Notes: generated by a model not told the origin, from the letters alone. A DNA stretch of 64,000 nucleotides from Saussurea involucrata (GCA_033807775.1 CM066319.1:160784983-160848982), one strand, 5' to 3'. Positions 8,957 through 23,154 are shown, counted from the first letter of the stretch. Numbers and translations are program-made.

Positions 8957-11900
8957 ATGAGTCTTTTGTTATTGTGCTCCAAAATGTCTGCAAGAGCTTT
9001 TAGGAGTAGGTCAATTCCGCTAGTGGGAGAAGCGCAAACAAAGAGTACTACACTACGCGAGGAGACAATGAGAGTTGAGGAAATTGTTGAGTACGAACCA
9101 GTGAATCAGCCAAGAGTGGCGGCCACTCGTGGGCGAGGTAGAGGCCGCGGGAGACCCAGATGGGCGATACCGAGGAAGGCAGTTACTGAGGTGGGGGCGG
9201 CAACCACCAAGGGCAAGGGTAAGAAAAAGAAAGTGCCGGTTAGGCGCAAGGCAAAGAGTGTAGAAGAGCCTGAGGTTCGGGAGTTGTCCGAACAAGAAAG
9301 TTCAGCACCGGTGAAGAAAGCAAAGACTAAGAAAGGCGGTAAACCTGAGACTGCACCGGCTTTCGTAACGGAGGATAAGTTCACAACGGAAATGGATAAA
9401 CTACAAAAGACCTTGAAAGCAGTGTTGGATAATCAGAATAAGACTACATATGGAGAACCAAGTAAGAGTGGTACTGAAAGGAAGACTGAGGAAGGTAGTG
9501 AACCACGGACTGAGATCGGCAACAACTCGATGACAACTCCGATTGTTGCCTCTGAACCGAAAGCAGTGAAAGGGTGTTCGTTTAAAACTTTTGTGTCGTG
9601 CAAACCTCCAACGTTCAACGGAGAACGCAACCCCGTTCTGGCTGTGAAGTGGGTTCACGAGATGGAGTTAGCATTTGATACTAGTAAGTGCGCCGAGGAG
9701 GATAAGGTTTTGTTTGCAAGATCGATGTTGAAATCTGAAGCGATCTTTTGGTGGGATGTTGAAACTGGAGGAAGGGGATCAGAGGTAGCTAAGGGCATGT
9801 CGTGGGAAACGTTTGTTAGAAGATTCAAAGCACAGTTTTGCCCTTTGGCAGCGGTTAAGAAATTGGAGGAAGAGTTTCTGGGTTTGGAGCAAGGGTCCAT
9901 GTCAGTTCAGGAATACACGTCAAGGTTTATTGAGAAGGCCAGGTTTGCTGAGTTGTATGTACCTACTGAAGAAAGACGGATCGAGAGGTACATTTATGGG
10001 CTGAAAGGCAGCATTAGAGAATATGTACAGGTGAAGGATCCGTCTACTTTCCAGACAGCGGTGGATACCGCGGAACTCACTGAGAAGGAAAAAGCCAGAC
10101 AGTTAACTGAGAGGGTCGGAGACAAACGAAAGTGGGAAGGACTAACCAGAGACGGAAAAAGGTCAGGTGCGCCTAGACCCGAGCTGCGGGTGGGGCCCAG
10201 ATCAGGGGAGAAGCCTTGTAGTAAGTGCAACCGAATGCACAAGGGGGAGTGTTTGGCTGACAAAGATGGTTGTTACAAGTGCGGAAAATCAGGACATATG
10301 GCTCGGGATTGTCGCAGTTCCAGATCATGTTTTCAGTGTGGGTCCCCAGATCATGTCAAGTGGGATTGCTCGGAATTGAAGAAAGGTTATGCTGGGAGTG
10401 GAGGCGATGTTAGCGGAGGAAAGAATGAGGAGAGGAAGGTGGAGCCGACTCGCGCGAGGGCGAGGGCTTTCCACATGTCTGCTGAGGAGGCGGTGAACAC
10501 GCCTGATGTGGTAACAGGTACCTTTCCTATAGACTCGTTTTTCGCTAAAGTATTGTTTGATTCGGGGGCCAACCGTTCGTTTGTGTCGCCCAAGTTTATT
10601 CAAAAATTGCAAGTGAAACCCAAGAGGTTGAATTTTGGGTTTGAAGTAGAGATAGCAGATGATAGTCGAGTCTGGGTGAAGGAGGTCTATGAGGGTTGTA
10701 GCATAGACATGGATGGTCATCTATTTCCGTTACGGTTGTATCCTATGGGAATGGGGGAATTTGATGTAGTCCTAGGAATGGACTGGTTAGCGGAGAATGA
10801 CGCTAACATAGTTTGTAATAAGAAGATGATCCGTATTGCCCTACCCGATAAGAAAGAAGTGGTAATTTACGGAGATCGCCGGGATAGGAAGTCATGTTTG
10901 ATTTCGTTGATGAAAGCTAGGCGGTGTTTGGGAAAGGGATGTCTGGGATATTTAGCTTTTGTGCTAGATGCTAAGAAGGAGAAGAAGGGGGTGGGGGATG
11001 TGCCAGTAGTGAATGAGTATCCAGAAGTGTTTCCGGATGACTTGACGAGTCTGCCTCCGGATCGTCAAGTGGAGTTCAGAATAGAACTGTTACCTGGGGC
11101 GGCACCGATTGCCCGTGCGCCCTACCGCTTAGCACCAGCGGAGATGAAGGAAATGATGAACCAGTTACGAGAGTTACTCGACAAAGGCTTTATTCGTCCG
11201 AGCTCATCGCCTTAGGGAGCACCAGTACTTTTCGTTAAGAAGAAGGACGGATCTATGCGAATGTGCATAGATTACCGTGAACTTAATAAAGTAACCGTGA
11301 AGAACAAGTACCCGCTTCCGAGGATCGATGACCTTTTCGACCAGCTCCAAGGTGCGAGTTACTTCTCAAAGATAGACTTGAGGTCGGGTTATCATCAGCT
11401 GAAGGTAAAGGAGGACGATGTGCCGAAGACGGCTTTCCGTACGAGATATGGACATTATGAGTTCTTAGTCATGCCATTTGGGTTGACTAATGCGCCCGTG
11501 GTGTTCATGGACTTGATGAATCGGGTGTGTAGCTCGTTGCTGGATAAGTGCGTGATCGTCTTCATTGACGATATCTTAATCTATTCTCGTACACGAGAGG
11601 CACCTTCGAGCAGCGCTGGAATTGCTTAAGCGTGAGAAGTTATATGCGAAATTCTCAAAGTGCGAGTTTTGGTTAAGGGAAGTTCAGTTTTTGGGTCGTG
11701 TAGTGTCGGCGGGTGGCATCAAGGTAGATCCTGCTAAGATTGAAGCCATTAAGGATTGGGAAACGCCAAGAACCCCATCGGAGGTGAGAAGCTTCCTCGG
11801 TTTAGCAGGTTATTATCGGAAGTTTATCCAAGACTTCTCTCGGATAGCTTCACCGCTGACCTCGTTGACAAGGAAGAACGTCAAATTCGTGTGGGCTGAA

Positions 11901-13838
11901 GCACAAGAATCGGCGTTCGAGAAGCTGAAAGAAAGTTTAAGCAGTGCTCCGATCTTGTCGTTGCCTAACGGATCAGAGGGTTTTGTGATTTACAGCGACG
12001 CTTCTAAGCTTGGGCTGGGGTGCGTGCTAATGCAGAACGGGAAGGTAATTGCATACGCTTCTCGACAGTTGAAGGAGCACGAAAAGAACTACCCCACTCA
12101 TGACATGGAGTTAGCGGCGGTGGTGTTCGCGCTAAAAATCTGGCGACATTACTTATATGGAGTAAAGTGTCAGATTTACACCGATCACAAGAGCCTGAGA
12201 CACCTGTTTGATCAAAAGGAGTTGAATATGAGACATAGGAGATGGATGGAGTTGTTGAACGACTATGACTGCGAGATTTTGTATCACCCAGGAAAGGCTA
12301 ATGTAGTGGCCAACGCGTTAAGTCGGAAGGAACGGGGAGAACAGACCAAGGTCTTGGCTTTCAGAGTCGATGCAACCTCGAATCTCCTTGAAGAAGCTAA
12401 GAGATTTCAATAAGAAGCACTGTTAGAGGAGAACTTAAAGAACGAAAGAGTACTCGGAGTTGCATCATTGCTCGAAGTCAGCAATGGTGGCTGAGGTGTA
12501 TGAAAGACCGAGTGTGGATTCCTAAACTGGGCAATCTGAGAGCAAGCCTCTTAGAAGAAGCACACCAGTCGCGGTATTCCATACACCCGGGAACGAATAA
12601 GATGTATTGAAACTTGAGACAATCTTACTGGTGGCCGGGAATGAAGAAAGATATTGCTCATTTTGTGGAACGGTGTGTGACATGTTTGAAGGTTAAGGCA
12701 GAACATCAGCTACCGCAAGGGGAACTCCAGTCCACAGTGATACCAGTGTGGAAATGGGATAATATCACCATGGATTTCGTCACAAAGTTACCGAGGACCC
12801 CGAAGGGTAATGATGCAATTTGGGTGATTGTAGATATACTCACCAAATCCGCGCATTTCTTACCTATTAAAGAGTCGGATTCTTTGGAGAAGTTAGCCCG
12901 TTTATACATTAACGAGATAGTGTCTAGGCACGGAGTGCCGAAATCCATAGTGTCTGATCGTGATAGTCGGTTCACGTCAGCCTTTTGGAGAAGTTTGCAA
13001 CGGGAGTTGGGGTCGCAATTGAAGTTGAGCACGGCCTATCATCCTCAAACGGATGGTCAGAGCGAGAGAACCATTCAAACGTTAGAGGACATGCTTCGGG
13101 CGTGCGTTATTGACTTCAAGGGATCGTGGGAAGTGCACTTATCGTTGATAGAGTTCTCCTACAATAATAGTTACCACGCAAGCATTCAAGCAGCACCGTT
13201 TGAAGCCTTGTATGGACGAAAGTGTCGTACACCGTTGTGCTGGAATGAAGTAGGAGAAAGGCAGTTGGCCGGACCGGAAATTATGCAACTAACGGCGGAT
13301 AAGATTGAAGTGATCCGCGAAAGGATGAGAATCGCACAAGACCGGCAGAGGAAGTATGCGAATAGAAGAAGAAAGCCTATCGAATTCCAAGTGGGTGACA
13401 AAGTCATGCTGAAAGTCTCGCCTTGGAAAGGAGTGGTACGTTTTGGAAAGAAAGGGAAGCTAAGGTCGAGGTATGTTGGACCTTTTGTTATCATTGAGCG
13501 TGTTGGCGCGGTAGCATACAAGCTTTGAATTACCGGAAGAGTTGAAGAGGATTCATCCGACCTTTCATGTGTCAAACTTGAAGAAGTGCTTGGCCGAGAC
13601 CGATGTGGCTATTCTGTTGGAAGACGTCAGTATTGACGAGAAGTTGATGTTCGAAGAAGAGCCAATCGAGATCGTAGACAGTAAGGTACGAAGAACGCGG
13701 AACAAGGAAGTCCGCTTGGTGAAAGTTCAGTGGAAGTATCACAAGGGACGAGAAGCAACGTGGGAAGTGGAATCCGATATGAAGTCCAGGTACACTCACC
13801 TCTTCGATATTGGAATCCCGGGGACGGAATTCTTTTGA
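8957..13838 (+). pseudogene. Gypsy gag-pol polyprotein with six lesions
   Basis: Gag-pol starts at ATG 8957, or 8984 at MSARAFRS. Gag has a basic N-terminus, a retrotrans-gag region (FKTFVSCKPPTFNGERNPVL) and zinc knuckles CYKCGKSGHMARDC (about residue 439) and CFQCGSPDHVKWDC. The protease motif LFDSGANRSF is near residue 535. Reverse transcriptase has FIDDIL (about 11563) and RNase H has YSDASKLGLGCVL. Integrase has the YWWPG/HFVERCVTC zinc finger and a DDE-type core (SDRDSRFT, QSERTIQTLEDM). A C-terminal chromodomain (VRLVKVQWKYHKGREATWEV) ends at FF/TGA. Lesions: TAG at 11213, a small deletion near 11605, TAA at 12411, a frameshift near 12487, TGA at 12608 and a one-base insertion near 13526. 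The chromodomain probably once directed insertion into heterochromatin. Confidence 0.95.
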
Positions 13839-13846
13839 GGGGGGAG
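13837..13846 (+). other. Polypurine tract of the gypsy element
   Basis: GAGGGGGGAG lies three bases before the 3' LTR and just after the chromodomain stop. It is the plus-strand priming site. The equivalent in the nested elements, on the other strand, follows a shared GACGGAATTC box. Confidence 0.8.
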
Positions 13847-13849
13847 TGT

Positions 13850-15192
13850 TGTAACGACCCGGACCTTATTCGAAATGTTTTAAGTGTTGGGTTGGGTTTT
13901 AAATAAAAGAAGAAGTTGAGGGACTAATTGGTAATTAAGAGGTGGAGTATATAAAGGCACAAAACCCTAGGTGAACCTTCTAATCCCTGATTGTTGTTAT
14001 GTTTGGCGACTGAGAATTGGTAATAGAGAGAAAGAGGAAGTTTCTTTGGAGTTCAAGATCAAGGGAAGAAGAAGGTTCCCAATTAGAAAATTAGAAGAAA
14101 GGGTGTGTTGGGGATTCGATTTCTGCAAGGAACTATCAGGTAATTTCGAATCTACAATCCTAATTAAGTTAATTTGCTGATTGTTGGGTCTTTGGTTGGT
14201 TTATATGGCTAAAGTTAATGTTAAGACTCTTAGAGAAGATTTGTACACCTTCAATCGCGTTTAATTAGTGAAGTTTGTGGAGAATTGGTTAAAGAACATT
14301 AGAGTAGCTATCTATCGCGTTATCTTGCTGTTTTCGGAGTGTTTAGCAAGATTTCGGACCATAAAACCCTTCCAGCATTCGTCCGGAAACCTTCAAGTAT
14401 GAAGGTGTCCGGGTGAGTGTCCGGGAAACTGCTTAGCCGTGTTGTAGAAGGTGTCCGAACATAGTGTTGTCCGGAAAGAGTGTGCCGTCCGGATAAGTGT
14501 TGTTGTCCGTAAAACCTGTGTCGTCCAGATAAGAGTTGTTGTTCGGGTACTTAGCAATATCCGGAAAAGTAGGGTTATCCGGTAACCTGTCCGGAAAAGT
14601 AGGGTTACCCGGTAACCTGTCCGGAAAAGAGTAGGGTGGCAAGTGAGAAGTGTCCGGATAGTTCTAGTCAACTTATAAATCTGTCCCTTCGTTCAGGTAG
14701 CCAATTTGGAAGTAAAGAGCAGAGTAGGGAAAAGCAAACAAGCGTACCAGGTGAGTTTTCTAACTAAAATACGTGACTTTTAAAGTGTTTTCTAACGTGA
14801 GTACATGATGAGAAATGCCATGTTTTATTCTTATGCTTTTAATTGCATGAACGTTGTTTAAAGTTTTATATGAGATGTATGCATACATTGTGTAGACGTA
14901 AATTGGCTAAGTCGGGGGGAGGTTCCGCCAGTACTCACGTCGAGGGGGGGGGGTTCCATTTATGCCATGGGAATGAGTCCCAGTAAGGCAGCGTGATACT
15001 GACTCGTTGTCACCCTCGGGTGACTTCAGGGTGCCAGTTACGGGAGCGGATTTATCCGTGAAAGATTTTACTGTTCAGCTATGTGAACGTTTATTATTGA
15101 AAGTCTTGTATACATTTGAAAGTTATGAAAAGTTTTTAAATGATTTTGAGAACTGTCAGGAGGGACTCACTAGACCTCATGGTCTAACCCTC
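13850..15192 (+). repeat. 3' LTR of the gypsy element, first part
   Basis: This repeats the 5' LTR from TGTAACGACCC up to the point equivalent to 8413, where the concatemer is inserted. It keeps the TATA box, TCCGG stretch, donor (14751) and hairpin (15171-15186). The short frames at 13971, 14393, 14433 and 15007 are LTR shadows. Confidence 0.93.
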
Positions 15193-15396
15193 TGTAACAA
15201 CCCGGTTTCCCAACAATACAACAAATAACATATATTGCATAACATCGTTACATTCATAAAAGAAAATTTCATAATAATTCACATACGGTCCCAAAGTCTC
15301 GAAACTACAAAATACATAACAGCTTCCTAATCAACATCAGTCATCAAAAAGCGTCCTACTCTTTATCCTTTCCTTTGCCGCTATAATTTCCTCGAC

Positions 15397-15796
15397 CTGG
15401 AATACATATTTTTGAAAACAAAATGAGGATTAGACCTAACGGTCTAGTGAGATAATCCCTGTCATTTCAAAATCGTTATAAAACCCATTTATATAAGATC
15501 CTTTATATAAACACACATATATCACACTTAGTTAAATACCAATCAAGACTCGTGCACCGTGTTCAACTCATCCTCTTTCTCATCCTCATTCCCCTGGCCA
15601 TATCAGTTGGTTGCGAGCCAACAACACCGCTGTACAACAATTACAGCACCGCTGTACAACAACTACAGCACCGCTGTACAACAACTACAGCACCGCTGTA
15701 CAACAACTACAGCACCGATGTACAACAACTACAGCAAACTCCGCCGACTATAGTTTCGGCTAACGTATATTCGTGTAGTGTAATGCACATATAAAT

Positions 15797-15847
<51 letters not shown>

Positions 15848-15964
15848 CAATTATATCATATTGTCATTTATAAACCTTTTACCACATTTCAACCACATAT
15901 ATATATCTCTTAATATATACACATAATTATACCATAAATCATTTTCTCAATCCACACGTATCCA

Positions 15965-16039
<75 letters not shown>

Positions 16040-16084
16040 ATATATATGTATCCCAGTTGAAAACGTTTTAAAAGTAAAACTCAC
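15397..16084 (-). other. Putative intron in concatemer LTR 1
   Basis: On the minus strand the donor is TTCAG/GTGAGTT at 16084 and the acceptor is TATTCCAG/GTCGAGG, with its AG at 15398-15397. The hairpin TAGACC, loop GTTA, GGTCTA is at 15446-15431. CTAAT follows it, 33 nt before the acceptor. LTR 2 has the equivalent at 24075-24667 (hairpin 24109-24124) and LTR 3 at 32656-33248 (hairpin 32690-32705), both with CTAAC. This is inferred from sequence only. Confidence 0.45.
15621..15735. repeat. 22-bp minisatellite with ACAGC/GCTGT hairpins
   Basis: Five units of about 22 bp (GTACAACAACTACAGCACCG type) lie here. Each unit contains the small inverted repeat ACAGC, ACC, GCTGT. LTRs 2 (24299-24393) and 3 (32880-32974) have four units. 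The array lies inside the putative LTR intron. Confidence 0.85.
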
Positions 16085-16214
16085 CTGAATGCTTTTCCAA
16101 TAGTTCTCCAAAAATCTCTTCAACAAGTCCCACTTTTATCTTTGAATTTTACTATCTGAAATAGTTAATTAACAAGAATACACCTCATTAATAAATCTGT
16201 ATTTTAACACTTTT

Positions 16215-16362
16215 CGCAACCCACAGCTTGCGAATTCCTCACTTTTCGCAACCCACTGTTGCGAAAACCAAAGAACTCGCAACCCACTGTTGCGAAAACC
16301 TCACTTCTCGCAACCTACTGTTGCGAAAACCCCACTTCTCGCAACCTACTGTTGCGAAAACC
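16215..16362. repeat. 31-bp minisatellite with CGCAAC/GTTGCG hairpins
   Basis: Five units of about 31 bp each contain CGCAAC, a 5-nt loop and GTTGCG. LTR 2 has five units (24798-24945) and LTR 3 has six (33379-33557), so copy number changed after duplication. The frames at 16259, 24842, 33392 and 33454 are shadows of this array. Confidence 0.85.
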
Positions 16363-19300
16363 TGCAAAATTACTGTTCATCGTCTTTTTAATTAAGCTCA
16401 GCCAAAAACGACTTTCATTCCAATATTTACCCAGAAATCGTACTTTCAAGCTTTAGACTTCCCAAAACATCCATTTTTAACAAAACCCACCTAAAAACTT
16501 AACTAGCAACTCAAGAACACTTTTAAGAAATTAAAACACAAACAAGGATGGATTTGTTACCTTGCTTACATCAGTTTGGTCCTTAAATTACAGCAGCATA
16601 CTCTGGATTTCTTCCTTCTTTTTCCCTTAAGTTTTCTCGATTCCTCTCTCTTTCTCTCTCAAAACCGTAACTACACACACATACACACTATGTGTTTTTA
16701 CCAAATAATGTCTAAAGATGACACCTCTTGTGTCTAAAGTGAGTAAGGCGGTGTGGGTGGATAATATCTCCACTCTCACCAAATAAACCTCACACTCAAT
16801 CTATTTGGCAAAACTTACCCCCAATCTTCCAAATAAAAATTAAAACTTACCCCTTAACTCCTAACTTCATAGAACACTAACATAATAACTTATAAAATTT
16901 TCAAATTTAAATTAGATAAAATACCTGGTTATTACAACATCTCCCCCTTAAAAGAATTCCGTCCCGGAATTCACTCAAGCAACGAACTAGGGTAACTACT
17001 GTTGAAAAGATATCAAATTCTATGAACACATCAAAGTGTTTACGGAATCCTCAAATGACTTTTTACTAGACCCACCGCCTTACTGCTTCTAGTTTACCAT
17101 TTGTTCCCACTTCAATATTTCAACCCAAAACATCAAGAGTTTTAATTTCTCACAAGAAATCCGCCCCTCTAAAACAACGATACACACTCGATAATCAAAT
17201 CCTACGAAGGTTCAAATTAACTCGAAAATTCACTTATCTCTTAGAAAGAAATAACTTATATTCATATGAATCTAATCCAATTAACAGAACATTATAGGCT
17301 TACTCGGGACATTTACCACGCTAATACTATTTTTAACCTCACCGGCCTTTTACTACAAACGTCGTGTTCTACACTTTTACAATACTAACTCTAAAACGTA
17401 AACATATACTTTCAATATAAAATTTGCTTAGTAAATACTACCTATTTCTTATACTCTTTCATTGAATAGAATATACTCAACACGAATCACTTTATATCAC
17501 GGAAAAATTTCTTAATTTTATCAAACCCGCAAACTTCATCCTACCATTTCCATTTCCCATGAAAGCATAGCATAATTACTATAATCACACAACCATACTT
17601 AATTGCACTTGACACTAATTCATCCATCAAATTAAAACAAAGCCTAAATAGCAACTTAATTTCTCGAATATCAGCAAAACACAATTTCAAACATTTCAAT
17701 TATCTTAATAACCTCACCACCATAACTCATACCGACTCCCATCCAAATATCAATACCAATTCATTCCTTAATAAAATAACAAACTCGTTATCACATCAAT
17801 TCCTTACATCTCCAACTTAGCACAAAATTACTAACACAAATCTTTAGACATTTGTTTCACTTAAACCACTCCGCAATTTGAAATTTATCAACACCGGTCT
17901 CACCTTACCCAACTAAAATAATTACCAAATCATCATGTAACAATTTCACTACAAAACTAAGCCGAAAAGAATTCATCACAACTCCGTTAAAAATTTCATG
18001 TCACTAATCATATAACTCATTAACGACTTAACATGCAAAGTCCAGCACCAAGTTTAAAACAACTCTTTATCTTAAACAACTCCATAAAGAAGGTTCATCA
18101 CACGACCATCAAAATATTTATTGATCATTGCTTTCTTCCCACTAATCATAACACTTAATATAAATCCCTTTTTCAACTTAAATTCTCCAATCCATGGGAA
18201 GTATTAGGTAAACATCCAACCCATTGAACCATTTTTCTATATCCAGCAAACTCTCAAGCATCAATTTCTTATACTTTATTATCATAGTATGCATATTCTC
18301 TTTCAGTTAAGTCCAGGTTATCAGCAACCTAGTTTTCTAACCTTGCGACCCACTATCGCCAACGCTTCCCCCACATCATTCCATCTTTGATCCAGTCCGG
18401 TGTTTTCTAACGGTACAACCTTAGTTGCTTCGGCTAAGCCCTTCCGCAGAATCGACACGGGAAAGGCTGAAAGAACTCTCACTATGCGTAACCCTTCAAT
18501 ACCAAGGCGCATACCAACAATTTAGTACCCTCCTAACTGCAACAACTCTTACTCCAAGAGGAAAACCCGCGTGATACAAACAAGGTATAATATCCCAGAT
18601 CAATCATACCAATATCATTCACAAATCCTGACTCCAGGTTCACCTTATCCTACTACCCTTGCTATGACGGAATCTCCACTAGTCATGACGATTCGCCTCG
18701 CGAATGCACAGTCGCATATAGTGTGAAATCAGATAGACATTCGAAATAAAGATTCTATCCCACAACGGTTAGACTCAAACAAGAGCTGCGCAATAGAACT
18801 AAATCAAATATTCTAAGGCTATTTAGTTCCTACTGTATACCACTTATAAGGCAGTCACTTAACAACCTATCAGGACTAGCATAAATTCCTACTGGCAAGT
18901 AATAGTCATGCAGCAAAGTGTAATAAGCACCAGGCAATCTAGCATACATACTCCTATGTTCTAGAAAGCAATAAATTACACTAAGTACTCTACCTTTTCC
19001 CTTGGTCTCGGCTGACTGTACACACTGCGCCTTCGATCACCGTCTCTAAAATGTCCCAACAATCCAACACTCAAAAAAATTAACGACACTCTACTCCCCA
19101 ATAGATTACAAAATCAACTTGGAGTATCACCTTAACCCGTAGTTGAACTTTTCTCCATAGGTCATCCCCAACTCTACCGTCACTTCTCTAATCCAAAATA
19201 TATCTAAGACAGACAGCACTTTCTTGCATTAATTACACCGACCCCGAACCTTAGATTACAATTGATTTCCACACTTGCCACAACATCACTCTCATACTAC

Positions 19301-20288
19301 TACCACGTCCTATCCCATGGTCCTTCACTCCGATCATTACAATCGACTATTTTCTTCTACTCTTTCCTCAACATAAAATACGTTTCCCCAAGGATAGCTC
19401 ACTATGAGGTGCTTACTCTAGACCGACCCTATGAGCTAGCTTTCTTTCACCTCCAAACCAATCGCACACATCCAATTCCCACAATTACTATACTTAACCA
19501 ATAATTTCACCACACCTCATAACAGGAATTTAACCGAGTTAATCCGAAATCACATCCATTGCCCGAAACAACCACACACTTTTTCATTTTTCAAATATCG
19601 TTAACATATTCTTTCAAAACGATAATAAACAAATTGGATCTACACTATACACCCATCCCCAAAATATAACAACCATAAAAACTTCTTTATAACAAAATCA
19701 GTACATCTTTATTTCACCTCGTGCCTCTTTCAGCACAAAATATGTCATCGTGCCTCTTCCAGCACAAAATTATATATATATACATATATATTTTTATATA
19801 TCACAAATCATTCAACACGTTTAAAATTTTATTCATAACATAAACTTTAACATTTGGAGGCATAACCTAGCGTTTGAAATACTGAATTATACATAACGCC
19901 ACATTCTACACTTTCGCAATAACTTTCCAAAATTCTAATCATGCACCTTCAATTTGAAAAATTGTAAACAATTGCAAGTGTTAGATCATTCATTCCAATT
20001 TAAACTACCATCCACTTTCGTTCTCATACAATAAATTTTACTACCACCTTGATAAATCTTTCGAATCCAAACACATATGATAACGGGTTATCACCTTGAT
20101 CACTAATAGCTTTTCCTTACTAATCACTCCCAAAAACAATCTCCACTTTCTAGTTCAATTATCCTTGATTTCTCACTTAAATTTATCCCAAGCAATATCA
20201 TAATGAATAAGCATACTAAATTCGATATCATCCAAAACATTTGTTACACTCTTACTAAATTAGAACCAACCTCTTTTCACACCAAATG

Positions 20289-23154
20289 TGTAACACCCTC
20301 AAATTTGGAACGAGCAACTAAATAAAATTTCGATAAAATACCCAACAAGATAAAATCATTTCTACAATTCATTCCTTAAATTACCTCGGAATTTAAAACA
20401 TTATAATTCCCTCAATAAATTAACTTAAACGGGTGTTACTTAACCCGACACAAGTTGCTAATTCCAAATACGTGCGGAAGACTTCACTAATTCAAATCAC
20501 CTCGCGAGCACTCTACTAGCACATGACCTTTCACATGTGTCACTAGAACTACTCCCAACCTGAGACCTGTTGCACATGCCGACAAATAAAAAGGGTTAGG
20601 CTTACGCCTAGTGAGTTCAAGCATTTTATCATGACTATATAAAAACATAAATCGTAAAGTAATAGTTTTAGCCATGATCCCAAAAGAGTTTTCTTTAAAG
20701 CAATTCATTCATTTTCCAACTCACGCACTTCCATGGAAAAGTTCCCGAAAGGTATAATACGTTTTCCAAAATAAGTTACATTTCCAACTCACTCAAATAC
20801 GTGAGTAAGTTTAGTTTAGGCAAAACCTTCAAATATGGTTGACAATACATACTCAACCCGTAAAACATGGAACCATCCATTAAATATAACTCTTTATTAA
20901 ATCACAATACGAAGCGATACTAATTCGACCGTAAAAGGTAATAAAGATCAAATACCATAAACGGGGAAGACCCGTATCCGTTGAAGGTGGAGGTAACACA
21001 AATACCCAAAACATCATACACTGATGAGATATAAACCACAACTTACGTACTATGGAAAACAATCCATATAAATAGAACACGTCACCGAAAACATAAGTAG
21101 TAACAAATACCCAAAACAACACCTTTCGGTGACGGGGGAGACCTGCATACATCGCACGTGACGGAACACCAAAGTGGGTCACTTACTATGTAATAAAAAC
21201 ACCCACGTGGATTACTCTCGTAAAACTGAGCTCAATCACTCCAGATCTATTACTCACGAGACTAGGATGCCCCCAACTTCAACCACTCCAGGTCTATACA
21301 TTGGGTCACCAAATCCACAACAGCACATTAGGGATTACACCTTACTGCCCATGAGACGACGCCCGACCATCTAGGTCCACGCCTTACTTATCATGGATCC
21401 CGATGCCTATCCCGTGCTAAGCACATATATGGAATTACACCTTACTGCCCATGAGACGACGCCCGACCATCTAGGTCCACGCCTTACTTATCATGGATCC
21501 CGATGCCTATTCCGTGCTACATAATAAACTAACGTCTCGTAAAACTGAGCTCAATCAATTCCGACCTATTGCCCGCGAGACTAAGAGAAACTCAAATGCC
21601 TATGGATCCATGGCTAACAAGGTCTAAATATTACACGACCCCAAGTGAATTAATAAATGTATTCAAAACATGCATTTCTCCCAATAACATAATTCGTTAA
21701 CAAAACTCAACCTTGAGTTACCAAAACTGGACCAATGTCCCCAATACTTAATAAAATTCAATACCGAGCCACAAGCTCAACTAACTTCAAAAAGGTAGTT
21801 TATGAAAGTCATAAAATGACATCTAATATGACAACACACACCGTTTGCCGGTAAATACTTCAATTCCATGAAAACCCGACATAAAACTTTGGATCGGGTA
21901 AACCCTCATTTCCAAGGACTCACGCCTTTACGTTTTCAAAACATCACCTGATGTACTATATGCATATTTCCAAAACCTCCACAATGCATTTTTATAATAA
22001 ATAGACTCCATTTATTACCTAAAATCAACAACTCATTTCATGTATGATTTATTATCACATTTTTCCCAAAATATCCAAAAATCCCAAATATGGGTGTTTT
22101 ACACATTTATGAAGATAAACACTTCAAAAGAGTTAAATCAACCAAATAACTCAACCATATACATTTTCAAGTAAAACACATACATATTTGTAAAATACTC
22201 ATTTTGGCATGTACAACGTTTTCGCAAAGTAACTTGAACTCACCTTTGCTAGATTTAAGCTAAATCTAGAGTTCTCCAAACGTATGCTCCTTTGATGAAG
22301 TTTGCATCCTCAAACCAAAACTTCCAAAACCTAGATTTATGAATTCTCAACCATCAATAATACAATCCAACCATAAGGAATCATCATCCATCCATAACAT
22401 ACTAAAATACCCATTTTATACCAAACCCTAGTTTTGTAGAGGAAGAAAACAAGATTCCCTTACACAATCATCACCAAAATCGATCCACAACATCACAAGA
22501 TGGAAGGAATATGAAATCAATAACAATAACAACTATAGGGTAGGGAGAGATTACCTTAACCATTTGAATCTTCCAAAAACGACCTCCTAATCTCCACAAA
22601 ACTCCAAGCTTCCAAATATGATCATTAATGGAGGAAAAGGGTTTGATTTGGTGAAGAAATGAGGAAGGAGAGGGGAGGGGTTGTAGGGTTTCTAGTGAGA
22701 GAAACCGATTTCTAGAGAGAGAGTTGAGAGAGTTTGAGAGTGGTAATGAAAAATGAAGAAGAAAGAAGAAGAAAAGGGTTTAAAACCTTCTGGAGTCCGA
22801 CGGCTAAAGTGACACGGCGAGAGTGACCATGTCACTCTCGAGGGTGTCATATTCGTTGAACCTCAAAAACCCTCGGTACAAAACCAGCGAGAGTGACACG
22901 GCGAGAGTGACACAAGTGTCACTTTCGCTGGTCACTTTAGCCGAGATTGTACCGAAAGTTGTTTTGGCTGTAACTTATTCGTTTTAGCTCCGTTTTCGCT
23001 CCGGAAAGGCTCGTTGGACTCGTATTCAAATTCTACATCCAACAACACTATCAAATCTAGGATTTAACTCCAAATCCTATTTTCCATAATTTTCTTAAAA
23101 GATCGATTCCTCACTGAATCGAAGTTGAACTTATCCGAAATTACGGGTGTTACA
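20289..23154 (-). mobile_element. Nested solo LTR (family B), copy 1
   Basis: Sense-strand ends are TGTAACACCCG and GAGGGTGTTACA, flanked by AAATG at 20284-20288 and 23155-23159. No internal domain or second LTR is present, so it is a solo LTR. It shares much of its length with LTR B (38737 on), in inverse orientation. It carries a putative intron on the minus strand: donor AAAG/GTGAGTT at 22243, hairpin 20597-20610, acceptor AG at 20568-20567. It also has hairpin arms CGAGAGTGAC/GTCACTCTCG at 22818-22840. Confidence 0.88.
21361..21540. repeat. Tandem duplication inside the solo LTR
   Basis: A block with GGTCCACGCCTTACTTATCA, then GATCCCGATGCC, occurs twice in a row (about 21330-21420 and 21430-21520). 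The same block recurs in copy 2 (near 29911-30101), and a related set of units lies in LTR B at 40220-40470. Confidence 0.75.

Larger units (their letters stand above)
15193..16936 (-). repeat. Concatemer LTR 1 (3'-most on the sense strand)
   Basis: Ends are TGTAACAACCC and GGTTATTACA. It differs from LTRs 2 and 3 mainly in long TA runs (about 15799-15842 and 15969-16037) and one extra 22-bp unit in the array 15621-15735. It contains the branch-point hairpin at 15431-15446 and the 31-bp array at 16215-16362. The Tyr/Asn/Ser-rich frames at 15552-15794 come from the array. Confidence 0.92.

Noticed and set aside
15621..16362. CRISPR-like regular repeats
   Set aside because: Units are directly adjacent without unique spacers and lie in LTRs of a plant retroelement; these are minisatellites.
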